Assembly: GCF_050753345.1 (NCBI RefSeq)
Contig: NZ_JBLZFX010000020.1
Location: 1 to 64,000 of the forward strand
Length of the DNA: 64,000 nucleotides
DNA from: Alkalinema pantanalense
GTDB taxonomy: Bacteria; Cyanobacteriota; Cyanobacteriia; Leptolyngbyales; Leptolyngbyaceae
Direction: 5' to 3'
The notes under the pieces were generated by a model. That model ran no database searches. It worked only from the letters and a program-made list of their open reading frames with translations, and had not been told where the DNA came from. The position numbers were made by a program, and so were the translations under genes. Positions 36,071-44,514 of this stretch are shown here, one piece after another (position 1 is the stretch's first letter; every line of letters starts with the position of its first letter).

Positions 36071-36613
36071 CTAGGCCGATCGCCATTTCACTGAACAGCC
36101 CACCGGAGCCGTTGAGGTTGGCACGATCGCTTCATCGGCTAAGATTCGAGCGATCGCATCTCGCAGGTGGTTTTGGGTTACGGAGGCTGGATTTTGGGCA
36201 TTGTCATCCACGGCACCGCTGTAGCAGAGAATGCCTTGCTGGTTCAGCAGAAACACATGGGGTGTTTTTTCGGCTCCAAAGGTATGGGCCACATCCTGAG
36301 TTTCATCCCGCAGATAGGGAAAATTGATGCCATTAGCTTCAACAAAGGGCTGCATTCGATCGAAGGCATCTTCAGGAAATTGTTTGCCATCGTTGGGATT
36401 GATGCCGATGAGCGTAAACCCCTGGCCACCAAAGTCCGCTTGAATCTGCTTGAGCCGATCCAAATACAATTTGACGTAGGGGCAGTGATTGCACATGAAA
36501 ACCACCCCGATCGCTTTGTACTGTTCTAAATATCGCGCGAGGTGATGCACAGAGCCATCTGCACCGGGCAACTCAAAGTCGGGCGCGTATCCGCCGATCG
36601 CTGTTCCTTCCAT
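36071..36613 (-). CDS. Thioredoxin-fold redox protein (AhpC/TSA-like)
   Basis: 180 residues. Thioredoxin-like fold with N-terminal GYAPDFELPGADG, then VVFMCNHCPYVKLYLDRL holding a CxxC pair (Cys41 and Cys44) and KTPHVFLL with the cis-proline. The CNHCPYV motif marks a redoxin subgroup distinct from true peroxiredoxins, often annotated as thioredoxin family protein. Probably a thiol oxidoreductase in the cytosol; partner unknown. No signal peptide. Single gene. Confidence 0.85.
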   Translation of the reverse strand: MEGTAIGGYAPDFELPGADGSVHHLARYLEQYKAIGVVFMCNHCPYVKLYLDRLKQIQADFGGQGFTLIGINPNDGKQFPEDAFDRMQPFVEANGINFPYLRDETQDVAHTFGAEKTPHVFLLNQQGILCYSGAVDDNAQNPASVTQNHLRDAIARILADEAIVPTSTAPVGCSVKWRSA

Positions 36614-36911
36614 AGTCGAACTTTACAAGAGCCTCAAGGCAACAGGTTTCCTTTCAATTTATAGACCAAATTGGTCAGACTGAACCTGAGAAACAATCTT
36701 AAAGTCTGCTGAACAATGGATGGATTGAGAATCAAAGCTAAAACAGTCACAATGACACAGGTAGGTTGCATACCTGCTGTCTGCTGAGATCTTTTGATCT
36801 ACATCAATCAACTGCATCAATCGAAATTTGTCGAAGCAAGCATTTGCTTGAGTATCTTTTTATCCCGTTAGTATTTTTTATCCCCTTTCCTCATTCCATG
36901 CCCTGAAACTT

Positions 36912-37832
36912 ATGACAGTTGCCTGTTCTGAAACAACGCCCTATCGGATTTGGGAGTGGCAAGGGTTTGACATTGGCTACCAAACGACTGCTGACCAATC
37001 TATCCCTAACCCATCTGCGGGCGATCGCCGCCCCGCTGTTTTGCTGATCCATGGCTTCGGGGCCTCTTGCTACCATTGGCGCAAGAATATTCCCGTTTTG
37101 GCCCAGACCTGTCGGGTGTATGCCTTGGATCTCATCGGCTTTGGCCGATCGGCGAAACCGAAACCCAACCAGGAAATTGCCTACACATTTGAAACTTGGA
37201 GCCAGCAAATTCGCGATTTCTGCCGAGAAGTGATTGGGTCTCCGGTATTTTTGGTGGGCAATTCGATCGGCTGTGTGGCAGCGATGCAGGCAGCCGTAGA
37301 CGAACCGGATCAGGTACGCGGGCTTGTCTTATTGAACTGCTCCCTACGGCTACTCCACGATCTCAAACGCCAAGGACAAGCTTGGTATAAGCAGGTAGGG
37401 GCTCCCATTTTGCAGTCGGTTTTACAAAACAAAGCGATCGGTCAGTTCTTTTTTAATCAAATTGCCCAACCTAAAGCGGTCAAAAATATTCTGCGCCAAG
37501 CCTACCACCGCCCAGAAACTGTGACCGATGAGTTAGTGGAATACTTGCTAGCCCCCGCCCGCGATCCAGGTGCCGTAGACGTTTTCTTGGCCTTTACCGC
37601 CTACTCCCAAGGCCCCCTACCGGAGGATCTATTACCCCAGTTAACCTGTCCCACCCTAGTGGTTTGGGGGGAACAAGATCCCTGGGAACCGATCGACCTG
37701 GGGCGAGCCTTCAGCCAATATTCCGCAGTGGAGAAATTTATTCCGCTCCCCGGCGTTGGCCATTGTCCCCAGGATGAAGCCCCGGAGTTAGTCAACCCGA
37801 TCGTGCAGGATTGGATTCAAACCCACCTGTAA
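36912..37832 (+). CDS. Alpha/beta hydrolase
   Basis: 306 residues. Oxyanion HGFGASCYHWRKN (about 47-59), nucleophile elbow GNSIGC with Ser118, VVWGEQDPW acid region near 255 and the catalytic His in PGVGHCPQDEAPE near 288. The HGFGAS...W(R)xN and LLNCSLRLLHD features place it with the cyanobacterial/plastid esterase-like group that includes pheophytinase-type enzymes, but the substrate cannot be named. 79 bp from the end of cynS, convergent. Confidence 0.88.
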   Translation: MTVACSETTPYRIWEWQGFDIGYQTTADQSIPNPSAGDRRPAVLLIHGFGASCYHWRKNIPVLAQTCRVYALDLIGFGRSAKPKPNQEIAYTFETWSQQIRDFCREVIGSPVFLVGNSIGCVAAMQAAVDEPDQVRGLVLLNCSLRLLHDLKRQGQAWYKQVGAPILQSVLQNKAIGQFFFNQIAQPKAVKNILRQAYHRPETVTDELVEYLLAPARDPGAVDVFLAFTAYSQGPLPEDLLPQLTCPTLVVWGEQDPWEPIDLGRAFSQYSAVEKFIPLPGVGHCPQDEAPELVNPIVQDWIQTHL

Positions 37833-37875
37833 ACTCCTACGATCGGTGAAGATTAGGCCGGATGGGTCAACAGCA

Positions 37876-38325
37876 CTACCATTTCTTATACGGTAGAAAC
37901 TTCCCATTCATGACCACCTTCACCCGATCGCCCTTGGGATCTTCCACTTTTTCGATATCTAACGTGAAATCGATCGCACTCATAATGCCATCCCCAAATT
38001 TTTCCTGGATGACATCCTTCATGGGCATTCCATACACCTGCATGATTTCGTAGAAGCGGTAGATCAGCGGATCGGTTGGCACGATCGGCCCCAGGCCCTT
38101 CGTGGGGCAGGCGGTTAATTCAGCAACCAACGTTTGCGGCAAATCCAACGCCGTTAACAATTTGCGAGCTTCTTCTTCCGAGGCCGCCGCTTGGCCATAG
38201 AATAATGCGGCAACCCACACTTCATCCCGATCGAGCAAGGATTCCAGGTCAGCAAACGTCAAGCCCTTTTGCTTTTTGGCGGCAAGTAATGTTTGCGTCA
38301 ATGCGGGAATTTCAACGCTAGACAT
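37876..38325 (-). CDS. cynS: Cyanate hydratase (cyanase)
   Basis: 149 residues from ATG 38325, which has AGGAG at the right distance; an ATG 18 bases earlier is less likely. Converts cyanate and bicarbonate to ammonia and CO2. N-terminal helix-turn-helix-like domain, then the catalytic part: PLIYRFYEIMQVYG with Arg90 and Glu93, and EKFGDGIMSAIDF with Ser116, the triad of E. coli cyanase. Decameric in known members. The cyanate/nitrate-type transporter genes usually found beside it are absent; the NitT-type genes at 345-3452 are far away and not clearly linked. Confidence 0.95.
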   Translation of the reverse strand: MSSVEIPALTQTLLAAKKQKGLTFADLESLLDRDEVWVAALFYGQAAASEEEARKLLTALDLPQTLVAELTACPTKGLGPIVPTDPLIYRFYEIMQVYGMPMKDVIQEKFGDGIMSAIDFTLDIEKVEDPKGDRVKVVMNGKFLPYKKW

Positions 38326-38514
38326 CCTGAACTCCTGATTCACAATAGCTAATTCACAACCCTTGATTCACAACTACGCTGCCCATTGCCAGAAAAACGG
38401 TTGCCGTCAGCAATCCTAGTTGAAAATCTATTCCATTAGAGACTAAGTTGTTGGAGCGAACTGTGAACCACAAGCAGTTTTTTCGATCGACTGATCCCGT
38501 GCCCTTGCTACAAC

Positions 38515-38546
38515 AATTTTGCAAGCCGTAAATTTTGCAAGCCGTA
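38515..38546. repeat. Tandem direct repeat, 16 bp, two exact copies
   Basis: AATTTTGCAAGCCGTA occurs twice in a row, 11 bp beyond the stop of the Rof-like gene. Confidence 0.9.
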
Positions 38547-38556
38547 GTCACCGCCT

Positions 38557-38808
38557 CTACATCTCGCATCCGTGAATTACCACGCTATCGACGGTGATTA
38601 AATCATCGAGGCGAATCACCATTCCAGAGTCGAGACGAACAAATTCAACTGCATTCTGGCTGTAAATATCAACGAGCTTGGCCTGGATTACAACCGATTC
38701 CCCAGCCTCATTGCGATAGACCACCTCACAAATCCGGCAACGCAAAATCAGTTCCAACAAGCGATCGTAAATATCGCAGTCGATCGGATGATAAGGCCGG
38801 TCTTGCAT
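38557..38808 (-). CDS. Rof-like (Rho-binding antiterminator family) protein
   Basis: 83 residues. Starts Y-H-P-I-D-C-D-I-Y-D, matching the YxPIxCxxYDxLE start of Rof/YaeO, then a beta-barrel pattern with QAKLVDIYSQNAVEFVRL and a closing RLDDLITVDSV, equivalent to the LRLDKI segment of E. coli Rof. Rof is an Sm-like small protein that binds Rho and blocks termination. Cyanobacteria are generally reported to lack Rho, so the role here is probably different. Lies 33 bp after vipp1 on the same strand and may be co-transcribed with it. Confidence 0.68.
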   Translation of the reverse strand: MQDRPYHPIDCDIYDRLLELILRCRICEVVYRNEAGESVVIQAKLVDIYSQNAVEFVRLDSGMVIRLDDLITVDSVVIHGCEM

Positions 38809-38841
38809 CCTAATGCAACCTGTTATCTAAATATCCCAAGT

Positions 38842-39615
38842 CTAAATGCCTCGGATCTCGCGGCGCAGTTTTTCTAACTCGGGATCGGAATAGCTATTGG
38901 CAGTAGAATTGCCCACTGTTGAACCGCTAGAACTGCTAATCTGTCCCGACGGCGTGGTTCCTAGTAACTGGGTTTTTAATTCCACCAACTCCTGATCAAT
39001 CTCACTCGCTTCACCGAGCGCTTGGAATTTTTTCTCCAGCTGATCGGTACTCAGTTCCGCAGAAATTTCTGCCTGCGCTTCCAACTGCATTACCTTTTCT
39101 TCCATGCGCTCAAAGGCTTGGATCGCGTTGCTGGTGCCGATGCCGCCCAACATATCGTTCAACTGTTGCGAAGTTTTGGCAGCACGGGCACGGGCAATAT
39201 ACATATCTTTTTTGGTCTTTGCATCAATCAGCTTGCTTTCCAATTGCTGCAAATTCTGCTTCAGTTGCCCAACGACACCACTCTGCTGTTGCAATTGCCC
39301 CGCCATGGCCTCTGCAGTTTCCTGGTAGGATTTCCGCCGGGTGAGGGCCTCGCGGGCGAGAGCTTCATCTCCCTTTTGTAAAGCAAGCTGCGCCCGACGG
39401 TACCATTCATTACTCTGGAGTTCCGCTTGGGTCACTTGCCGTTCTGTCCGCTTTTGGGTCGCGATCGCCTGGGCCACCGCCTGCCGCATCCGCACCAAGT
39501 CATCCTGCATATCCGCAACCGCTTGCTCCAGGATTTTCTCGGGGTCTTCGTTTTTCTCAATCCAATCGTTGACATTTGCCCGGACTAAACGCCAGACCCG
39601 ATCGACTAAACCCAT
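38842..39615 (-). CDS. vipp1: VIPP1/IM30, thylakoid membrane ESCRT-III-like protein
   Basis: 257 residues. The entire PspA/IM30 core (MGLVDRVWRLVRANVNDWIEKNEDPEKILEQ, long coiled coil to about 220) is followed by a flexible Ser/Thr/Gly linker and a separate C-terminal helix (DPELEKLRREIRGI). That extension separates VIPP1 from PspA, which ends near 222. VIPP1 forms rods and rings that build and protect thylakoid membranes. Single gene or first of a pair with the Rof-like gene. Confidence 0.9.
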   Translation of the reverse strand: MGLVDRVWRLVRANVNDWIEKNEDPEKILEQAVADMQDDLVRMRQAVAQAIATQKRTERQVTQAELQSNEWYRRAQLALQKGDEALAREALTRRKSYQETAEAMAGQLQQQSGVVGQLKQNLQQLESKLIDAKTKKDMYIARARAAKTSQQLNDMLGGIGTSNAIQAFERMEEKVMQLEAQAEISAELSTDQLEKKFQALGEASEIDQELVELKTQLLGTTPSGQISSSSGSTVGNSTANSYSDPELEKLRREIRGI

Positions 39616-39724
39616 GGGAAATTCCTCAACAAAAAAGAGAATAGCGGCAACAGTACCTCTATTCTCATTGCTTTTTCACTGAATTTTCAATCTCAATTTT
39701 CCAGCTTACGGTTCACCCTTCAGG

Positions 39725-41230
39725 TTACTTTTGTACTTCAGCTTCAATGCCCTGCTGTTTCAGCTCCTGTACCTTTTGCTGGGCTTCTGCCTCGCTATTG
39801 TAGGAACCCCCGGTTTGAATTACAGCCCCCGCTTCGCTATTGCGGAAGTAGGAATTGGGATCAAGCTGTTGTACCTTTTCCAGCGTGCGATCGCTATCGT
39901 AGGGCACTACCACGTTATAACCGGAACTCTTGGGGCTTTCTGAACTATTGACTGGAGCAGGGGCAACGGATGGCAGCGGAGCCGGAGGTAAAGGAGCCGG
40001 AGGCAGTGGCGTCGTATTCCCACTGTTAATCGAGCTAGGTCGGCTGGGGCTATAGCGGGGTGCAGGAGCCCGATAAACAGGGGCAGGAGCGCTAAACCGT
40101 CGCGGCTGGGGTAGGGGCGTTGTACGGACTGGGCCACCGGAATTCCCCGATCGACCAAACACAGGCGCAATTCCTGAAGGTTGAGCATTGCCAGCAGCGC
40201 TCGAGGGAATTCCCCCTATTGGGGTGCCAGGGACTACTACCGCTTTGCCAGCAGAAAGCTTGGGATTGATTACCACTCCATTCGGAACAGGCTTACCGGC
40301 TTTATTCTTATCCATCATCAGTGGCTTACCCATGGGAACCCCTGAGCTACCCGTGCGCAACGCCGTCAAGTTACCCAAGCTGAGATCAGCAAATTCCTGG
40401 GAATCTAGGGCAAATCCATTATTAGGTTCTTCGGTGGCTACTGTTACAGGAGCCTGAACCACCGTTTGAGAATTGCTTGGAGCCCGTAGCCCAGCGATCG
40501 CCCTTCCCGCCAAGCCCGCGATCGCCTTCAAGCTATTCGGATTCATCACCAAATAGCCAAACATCCCACTGGCTAGCAACATCAACAGCATAGAGCCGAC
40601 CCCCAAAGGCGTCAGCAGATTCTCCAATACTCCCCGCTCTAAATCGGCTTGGGCTTCCTCTTCGGCAAGGCTGCGTAATAAGGCTTCTGAGGACTCCAGA
40701 TAATCACTGGGCAAGTAACCTGTTGGGGCATGGTTACTTTGAGCAGCCGTAAAATCCATCGACAACTCATAGGGGTTGTAAGAGATCGCATTGTCGGAGA
40801 TCGTGTCTGCCGTCAAAGCTTCGATCGAGACCAAAGTATCGGCTTGGGTGGGCAGCACCGCTAAAGCGGAATCAGTAGCTACTTCGTCCTGAGGATCCAA
40901 GCTACCGTTGGTTAACCCCACAGAAACCGACGTTTGATCGGCTCCGTCTAGATGAGATCGAGATGCATCATTTCCAGATTGAACCGATGCATACCCCGAT
41001 GGAGCCCCGATCGGAGCAAAGGATGCCAATTCCACCCGATCAAGCTTGGGTTTAGGATGCATAGCTTTAGCTGAAGAGGGAGCCACCTTCAACCCCGCAC
41101 GATAGCGACGATAGCGTGCGAGTTCATCCTCTAGCCGACTGTCTAAGTTGCTAAGGGCTGTCTGGATGCGAGGATTCAGGACAGCAGCTAAAGAGCTGTT
41201 CGTGGAGTTGGCAAACGTTGCTTGCTGCAT
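39725..41230 (-). CDS. Membrane-anchored SPOR-like domain protein
   Basis: 501 residues. N-terminal motif (ALSNLDSRLEDELARYRRYRAG, about 26-47) recurs at the start of a set of cyanobacterial proteins. Long acidic/polar linker, one membrane helix (about 213-235, GSMLLMLLASGMFGYLV), Pro/Ser/Gly-rich periplasmic linker (about 300-430) and a C-terminal SPOR-like repeat: YNVVVPYDSDRTLEKVQQL and GAVIQTGGSYNSEAEAQQKVQELKQQGI. SPOR domains bind denuded peptidoglycan at division sites. A wall-associated role is likely; function otherwise unknown. Single gene. Confidence 0.8.
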   Translation of the reverse strand: MQQATFANSTNSSLAAVLNPRIQTALSNLDSRLEDELARYRRYRAGLKVAPSSAKAMHPKPKLDRVELASFAPIGAPSGYASVQSGNDASRSHLDGADQTSVSVGLTNGSLDPQDEVATDSALAVLPTQADTLVSIEALTADTISDNAISYNPYELSMDFTAAQSNHAPTGYLPSDYLESSEALLRSLAEEEAQADLERGVLENLLTPLGVGSMLLMLLASGMFGYLVMNPNSLKAIAGLAGRAIAGLRAPSNSQTVVQAPVTVATEEPNNGFALDSQEFADLSLGNLTALRTGSSGVPMGKPLMMDKNKAGKPVPNGVVINPKLSAGKAVVVPGTPIGGIPSSAAGNAQPSGIAPVFGRSGNSGGPVRTTPLPQPRRFSAPAPVYRAPAPRYSPSRPSSINSGNTTPLPPAPLPPAPLPSVAPAPVNSSESPKSSGYNVVVPYDSDRTLEKVQQLDPNSYFRNSEAGAVIQTGGSYNSEAEAQQKVQELKQQGIEAEVQK

Positions 41231-41496
41231 AGGTTTATCTATGAGTCTTGACTAAATCCAATTTGAAATCGGAAAAAATGCCGGATTAAGCACCCACCCA
41301 AGGTTTCATCAGGTACAAAGCCTTCTTAGAACCCTATGGCGTACCAGTGTAGTCGAGTAGCTCAAAATTGCACGAAAATTTTGATCCCAAGGCAGAACAG
41401 TCAAGGATTTAGCTGAATCACCAACCATCCCAATCCCCCGAAATCTTGGCAAGATATCTTTAATTAGTAGTAATTTTGTTTGGGAAATTCAGCATT

Positions 41497-42060
41497 ATGG
41501 CTTGGCACTCCGTAGGTAAAGTTCTTCCACAGTTACCCATTCCGGCCCCTTCGATCGAACATCAGCAACTCGATCGCATCCAATCCCAGTGGGCCGAAAT
41601 TATGGGATCTACCCTTGCCCAGCACACACGACCTATCAGCCTGCATCAAAATATTTTGCAGGTGGCAACGGTCAATTCTGTATGGGTACAAAACTTAATG
41701 TTTCAGCAGATATCACTGCTGAACAAGCTCAATCAAACGTTGGAATTGCAATTGGTCAAAATTCGCTTTTCAACCACTCAGTGGTTGACTTCATCGGGGG
41801 ATCTGGCGGATCTTCGTCCCAATATAAGCACGAACCAGACCTGGGATCAGCACCCATCACTTGATCCCACAATCAGCCACCAGTACCAACTTTCCTTGCT
41901 TTACAACACTCCAGAGGCTACTTTTCATCAGTGGGCTGCCCAGGTACAAGCCCGCACTCACCAGTGGCCAATCTGTCCAGTCTGTCAATGCCCTACCCCA
42001 CCTGGAGAGCTCGATCGGTGGGGATCCTGTTCGATTTGTATAACAAAATGTCAACTCTAG
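41497..42060 (+). CDS. DciA-like (DUF721) protein with C-terminal zinc-ribbon
   Basis: 187 residues from ATG 41497. N-terminal DUF721 domain: W..VG..., QWAEIMGSTLAQHTRPISLHQNILQVATVNSVWVQNLMFQQ, matching DciA, the replicative-helicase operator of bacteria without DnaC/DnaI. A C-terminal segment with CPVCQCPTPPGELDRWGSCSIC has paired cysteines as in a zinc ribbon. Helicase loading is the likely role; the zinc-like tail is not part of classical DciA. It precedes the Cys-motif gene at 42121 by 60 bp. Confidence 0.78.
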   Translation: MAWHSVGKVLPQLPIPAPSIEHQQLDRIQSQWAEIMGSTLAQHTRPISLHQNILQVATVNSVWVQNLMFQQISLLNKLNQTLELQLVKIRFSTTQWLTSSGDLADLRPNISTNQTWDQHPSLDPTISHQYQLSLLYNTPEATFHQWAAQVQARTHQWPICPVCQCPTPPGELDRWGSCSICITKCQL

Positions 42061-42120
42061 GAAGGAGTTATTCCCTCTGTTGAGATTACTCTTCGTGACG
42101 AGAATCTAAAGATTATATGA

Positions 42121-42627
42121 ATGAGTAATTCCACGCAAAACTGTGAGCAAATGACCATGGCTATAGCCTTTGCCTGTTTTGGGAGGGAAAAAGTGTTTTC
42201 CACGTTAGTTCAGAATGGGATCAACCTTCTTTCACAGTACGCAACCCCTATGAATCTAGGCGATCCCCGGATTTCGACCTGCCGCCACTGCAAGCATTAT
42301 CAAATCGAAGGCCGACGCGGTGGTTATTGTCATCAACTGAATTCTCCGGTTCAAGGCAGTTGGAATGCTTGCACACTCGCGATCCCTAGCTTTGCGCCCC
42401 TAGTCGCCCCTGCGATCGTTGTAGAGGCCGTGATTGCCGAAGCCAGCATTGCCTCTGAAATGCTGATGGAAGTCATGAAAGTAGAGGCCATCAAAGGAGA
42501 ATCAACGGTCGGGACGATTACTGAAAGCCCGTTGGAAAGCCGATCGTTCAGCCAGCCTTTGCATGTAGTGGAGGACGGCTGGATAACCACTCAGATCGAG
42601 CTTCAGCATCATGGGGATGTAGCTTAA
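42121..42627 (+). CDS. Cys-motif protein of unknown function
   Basis: 168 residues. The conserved-looking block STCRHCKHYQIEGRRGGYCHQLNSPVQGSWNACTLAIPSF holds Cys54, Cys57, Cys70 and Cys84, a likely metal site. The segment after it is Ala/Glu/Val-rich (VVEAVIAEASIASEMLMEVMKVEA) and probably helical. I recall similar short cyanobacterial proteins, but no function. Its last 42 codons overlap the 3' end of the convergent GST gene by 126 bp, so the true C-terminal tail may be variable. Possibly follows the DciA-like gene in one transcript. Confidence 0.68.
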   Translation: MSNSTQNCEQMTMAIAFACFGREKVFSTLVQNGINLLSQYATPMNLGDPRISTCRHCKHYQIEGRRGGYCHQLNSPVQGSWNACTLAIPSFAPLVAPAIVVEAVIAEASIASEMLMEVMKVEAIKGESTVGTITESPLESRSFSQPLHVVEDGWITTQIELQHHGDVA

Positions 42628-43065
42628 TAGGGATCCAACAGCCACATCACTAACACTAAACTGCTCTCCTTGAATATACGATTGCTTCTCCAGTAAAGTA
42701 TTCAGCCCTCCCATCAAGCGAGGCATTTCTTTCTCTCGACTAGCTTCAATAAAGATCCCAGTTGCGAGAGTCGAGTTGGCGAATAAAATCCACTGATTTG
42801 CGATCGACTTTTCTTCGATCGACGAGAAGCCACCCCCGTATTTTTCTGCGAGATAGAGCAAAATTGCACCGGATTCCCATAACTTGAAGTCCCCATCCTC
42901 AATGGCCGGAACTTTACCAAATGGGTTAATTGCCAAAAAATCTGGTGCATGGTGAGCACCCGCTGCCATATCCAACAGGACAAATTCGTAGGGAATACCC
43001 AGTTCTTCTAAGTACCAATGAATGATTGTGGCGCGACTGCGAGCGCCACCATAAAGTTTCAGCAT
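42502..43065 (-). CDS. Glutathione S-transferase family protein
   Basis: 187 residues. N-terminal thioredoxin-like domain with MLKLYGGARSRATIIHWYLEELGIPYE (catalytic Ser/Tyr region), NPFGKVPAIEDGDFKLWESGAILLYLAEKYG (cis-Pro and the ES pair that binds glutathione), and a helical C-domain ending YMQRLAERSAFQRAF. A typical cytosolic GST for conjugation or peroxide reduction. Overlaps the plus-strand gene at its 3' end. Confidence 0.92.
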   Translation of the reverse strand: MLKLYGGARSRATIIHWYLEELGIPYEFVLLDMAAGAHHAPDFLAINPFGKVPAIEDGDFKLWESGAILLYLAEKYGGGFSSIEEKSIANQWILFANSTLATGIFIEASREKEMPRLMGGLNTLLEKQSYIQGEQFSVSDVAVGSLLSYIPMMLKLDLSGYPAVLHYMQRLAERSAFQRAFSNRPDR

Positions 43066-43273
43066 AACGATTCAGACAGTAATTGATAGCAATGCAATTT
43101 AGAACGATGCGATTTAGAGCAATGCAATTGAGGAGAATGTGATTGATGAAAATAGCATAGGATTGATGAGAATCAAACAATCACAGCAGCGTTCAGGGAG
43201 TCCAGCCCGATCCCGAGATCGATAGAACCCAAGTACCAGCAGCTCATTATAACGGCTTCTCCCTGAGATGAAC

Positions 43274-43741
43274 CTAAAGAACTTGATGGGTATAGGCATG
43301 CTGCTTAACGTTATCTTCGTTGCGGACAATGGTTTGCGAATTGAGGATTCGTTTGCGATCGGTGGAATAGTTGAAGTCTTGCCGAGTCGTTCCTAAGGGG
43401 ATCAAGTCTTGGGACTGCGGGCGGGCTTGATAGGTACGGGCAGCAGCCGTTGCTCGGTAAGCAAAATCATCACAAAATTGCGTGATCACTGGAAACGCTG
43501 TCGGCAACTGAAGACCCTCCGGTGTGAGCACAGACCCGATCGTAATCCCGATCGCTTGCTCATAGGAAGTCGGAATCCCTTTCAGGAGAGCTTCGAGAGC
43601 AGCGGCAGGAATCGGTTCAATAATCTGCACAGGATGAACTTCACCATCTTCTCGCAAGAAGCAGGTGGCTAAGCCCACTACCAGGTAACTTTCCGCTACT
43701 ACATCCGTGGCATTGGGGTATGTATTTTGCTCAATTGTCAT
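43274..43741 (-). CDS. Conserved cyanobacterial protein of unknown function
   Basis: 155 residues from ATG 43741; an upstream ATG at 43798 gives 19 extra residues without a better ribosome site. ATDVVAESYLVVGLATCFLREDGEVHPVQIIEPIPAAALEALLKGIPTSYEQAIG and a C-terminal basic NYSTDRKRILNSQTIVR segment. I associate the first block with a family restricted to cyanobacteria. No catalytic motif and no membrane segment. Single gene. Confidence 0.68.
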   Translation of the reverse strand: MTIEQNTYPNATDVVAESYLVVGLATCFLREDGEVHPVQIIEPIPAAALEALLKGIPTSYEQAIGITIGSVLTPEGLQLPTAFPVITQFCDDFAYRATAAARTYQARPQSQDLIPLGTTRQDFNYSTDRKRILNSQTIVRNEDNVKQHAYTHQVL

Positions 43742-44514
43742 AGAAGTTATGTCACCAGAAGAAGTTATTAATCTGAAATTTGGCGGCAGAAAGGTCATTG
43801 ACTAGGGGAATCGTCTCTTCTCAGTAGGTCGTGATTTTCCCGTCATTCCTCTATTTAAGCCAAGCCGAATTTAAGCCAAGGCCGAAGTTATCTCCAAAAT
43901 TTTCGATGAAGCGTCAAGATGACTTTTCGCATTCTATCAACTTTGTACCGAAGACAACTGATTTGTGAACAGTTGCAGACACAGTGTTGCATTTCAAATA
44001 ACTTATTGTTGCCTTATCGCAACTCGATGGTTCACAATCAGCCCTGCAACGACCTCCACTGAACTTCTCTAAGCCATCACTCACCAGCAGGCTGAGCAGG
44101 TGCAGAATTGAGGTGTTGACTTGCAGAGGTGTTGACTTTCTAGGGAGAAGGGGCACATTAGGATCATGCAGTACAGATTGCTCCGAGCCTAAATTTTCTG
44201 CCACCAGCTTTCTCAACCAGTTGGCTTGCTTGACTTAATCTATCCCGCGCTGGCATAGGTAGGCAGCCAATCTACGGGAAGTTGACCAAACTTCATTGAG
44301 AATTGAGTGAAGGAATTTCAAGTTGTGCTGATGACGGGTGTGTTGGCTGCATAGGGAACATAGATTCATGGGGATCAATCTCGCTGATTCGTAGATTGCT
44401 ATCCCAAACCATTTTCTGGTGTTTAAAGTTAATTTTTTGTCAAGCTAGATTTTTTTGTAAAATTCGGGCATTTTGCCAATTTTTGATTTCGCATCAGGGT
44501 AATTGTTGATTTTT
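43742..44514. other. 773-bp gene-free region with duplications
   Basis: No coding frame is supported; frames of 60-100 codons here carry no recognisable protein. Tandem repeats at 43853-43885 (16-17 bp, two copies of ATTTAAGCCAAGCCGA) and 44110-44141 (two copies of GAGGTGTTGACTT plus 3 bp). An AT-rich stretch near 44400-44514 precedes the TPR gene. Confidence 0.6.
43853..43885. repeat. Tandem direct repeat, 16-17 bp, two copies
   Basis: ATTTAAGCCAAGCCGA then ATTTAAGCCAAGGCCGA, one inserted base. Confidence 0.88.

Noticed and set aside
43914..44216. 100-codon minus-strand frame
   Set aside because: Spans a tandem duplication (44110-44141), no ribosome site, no recognisable protein features.
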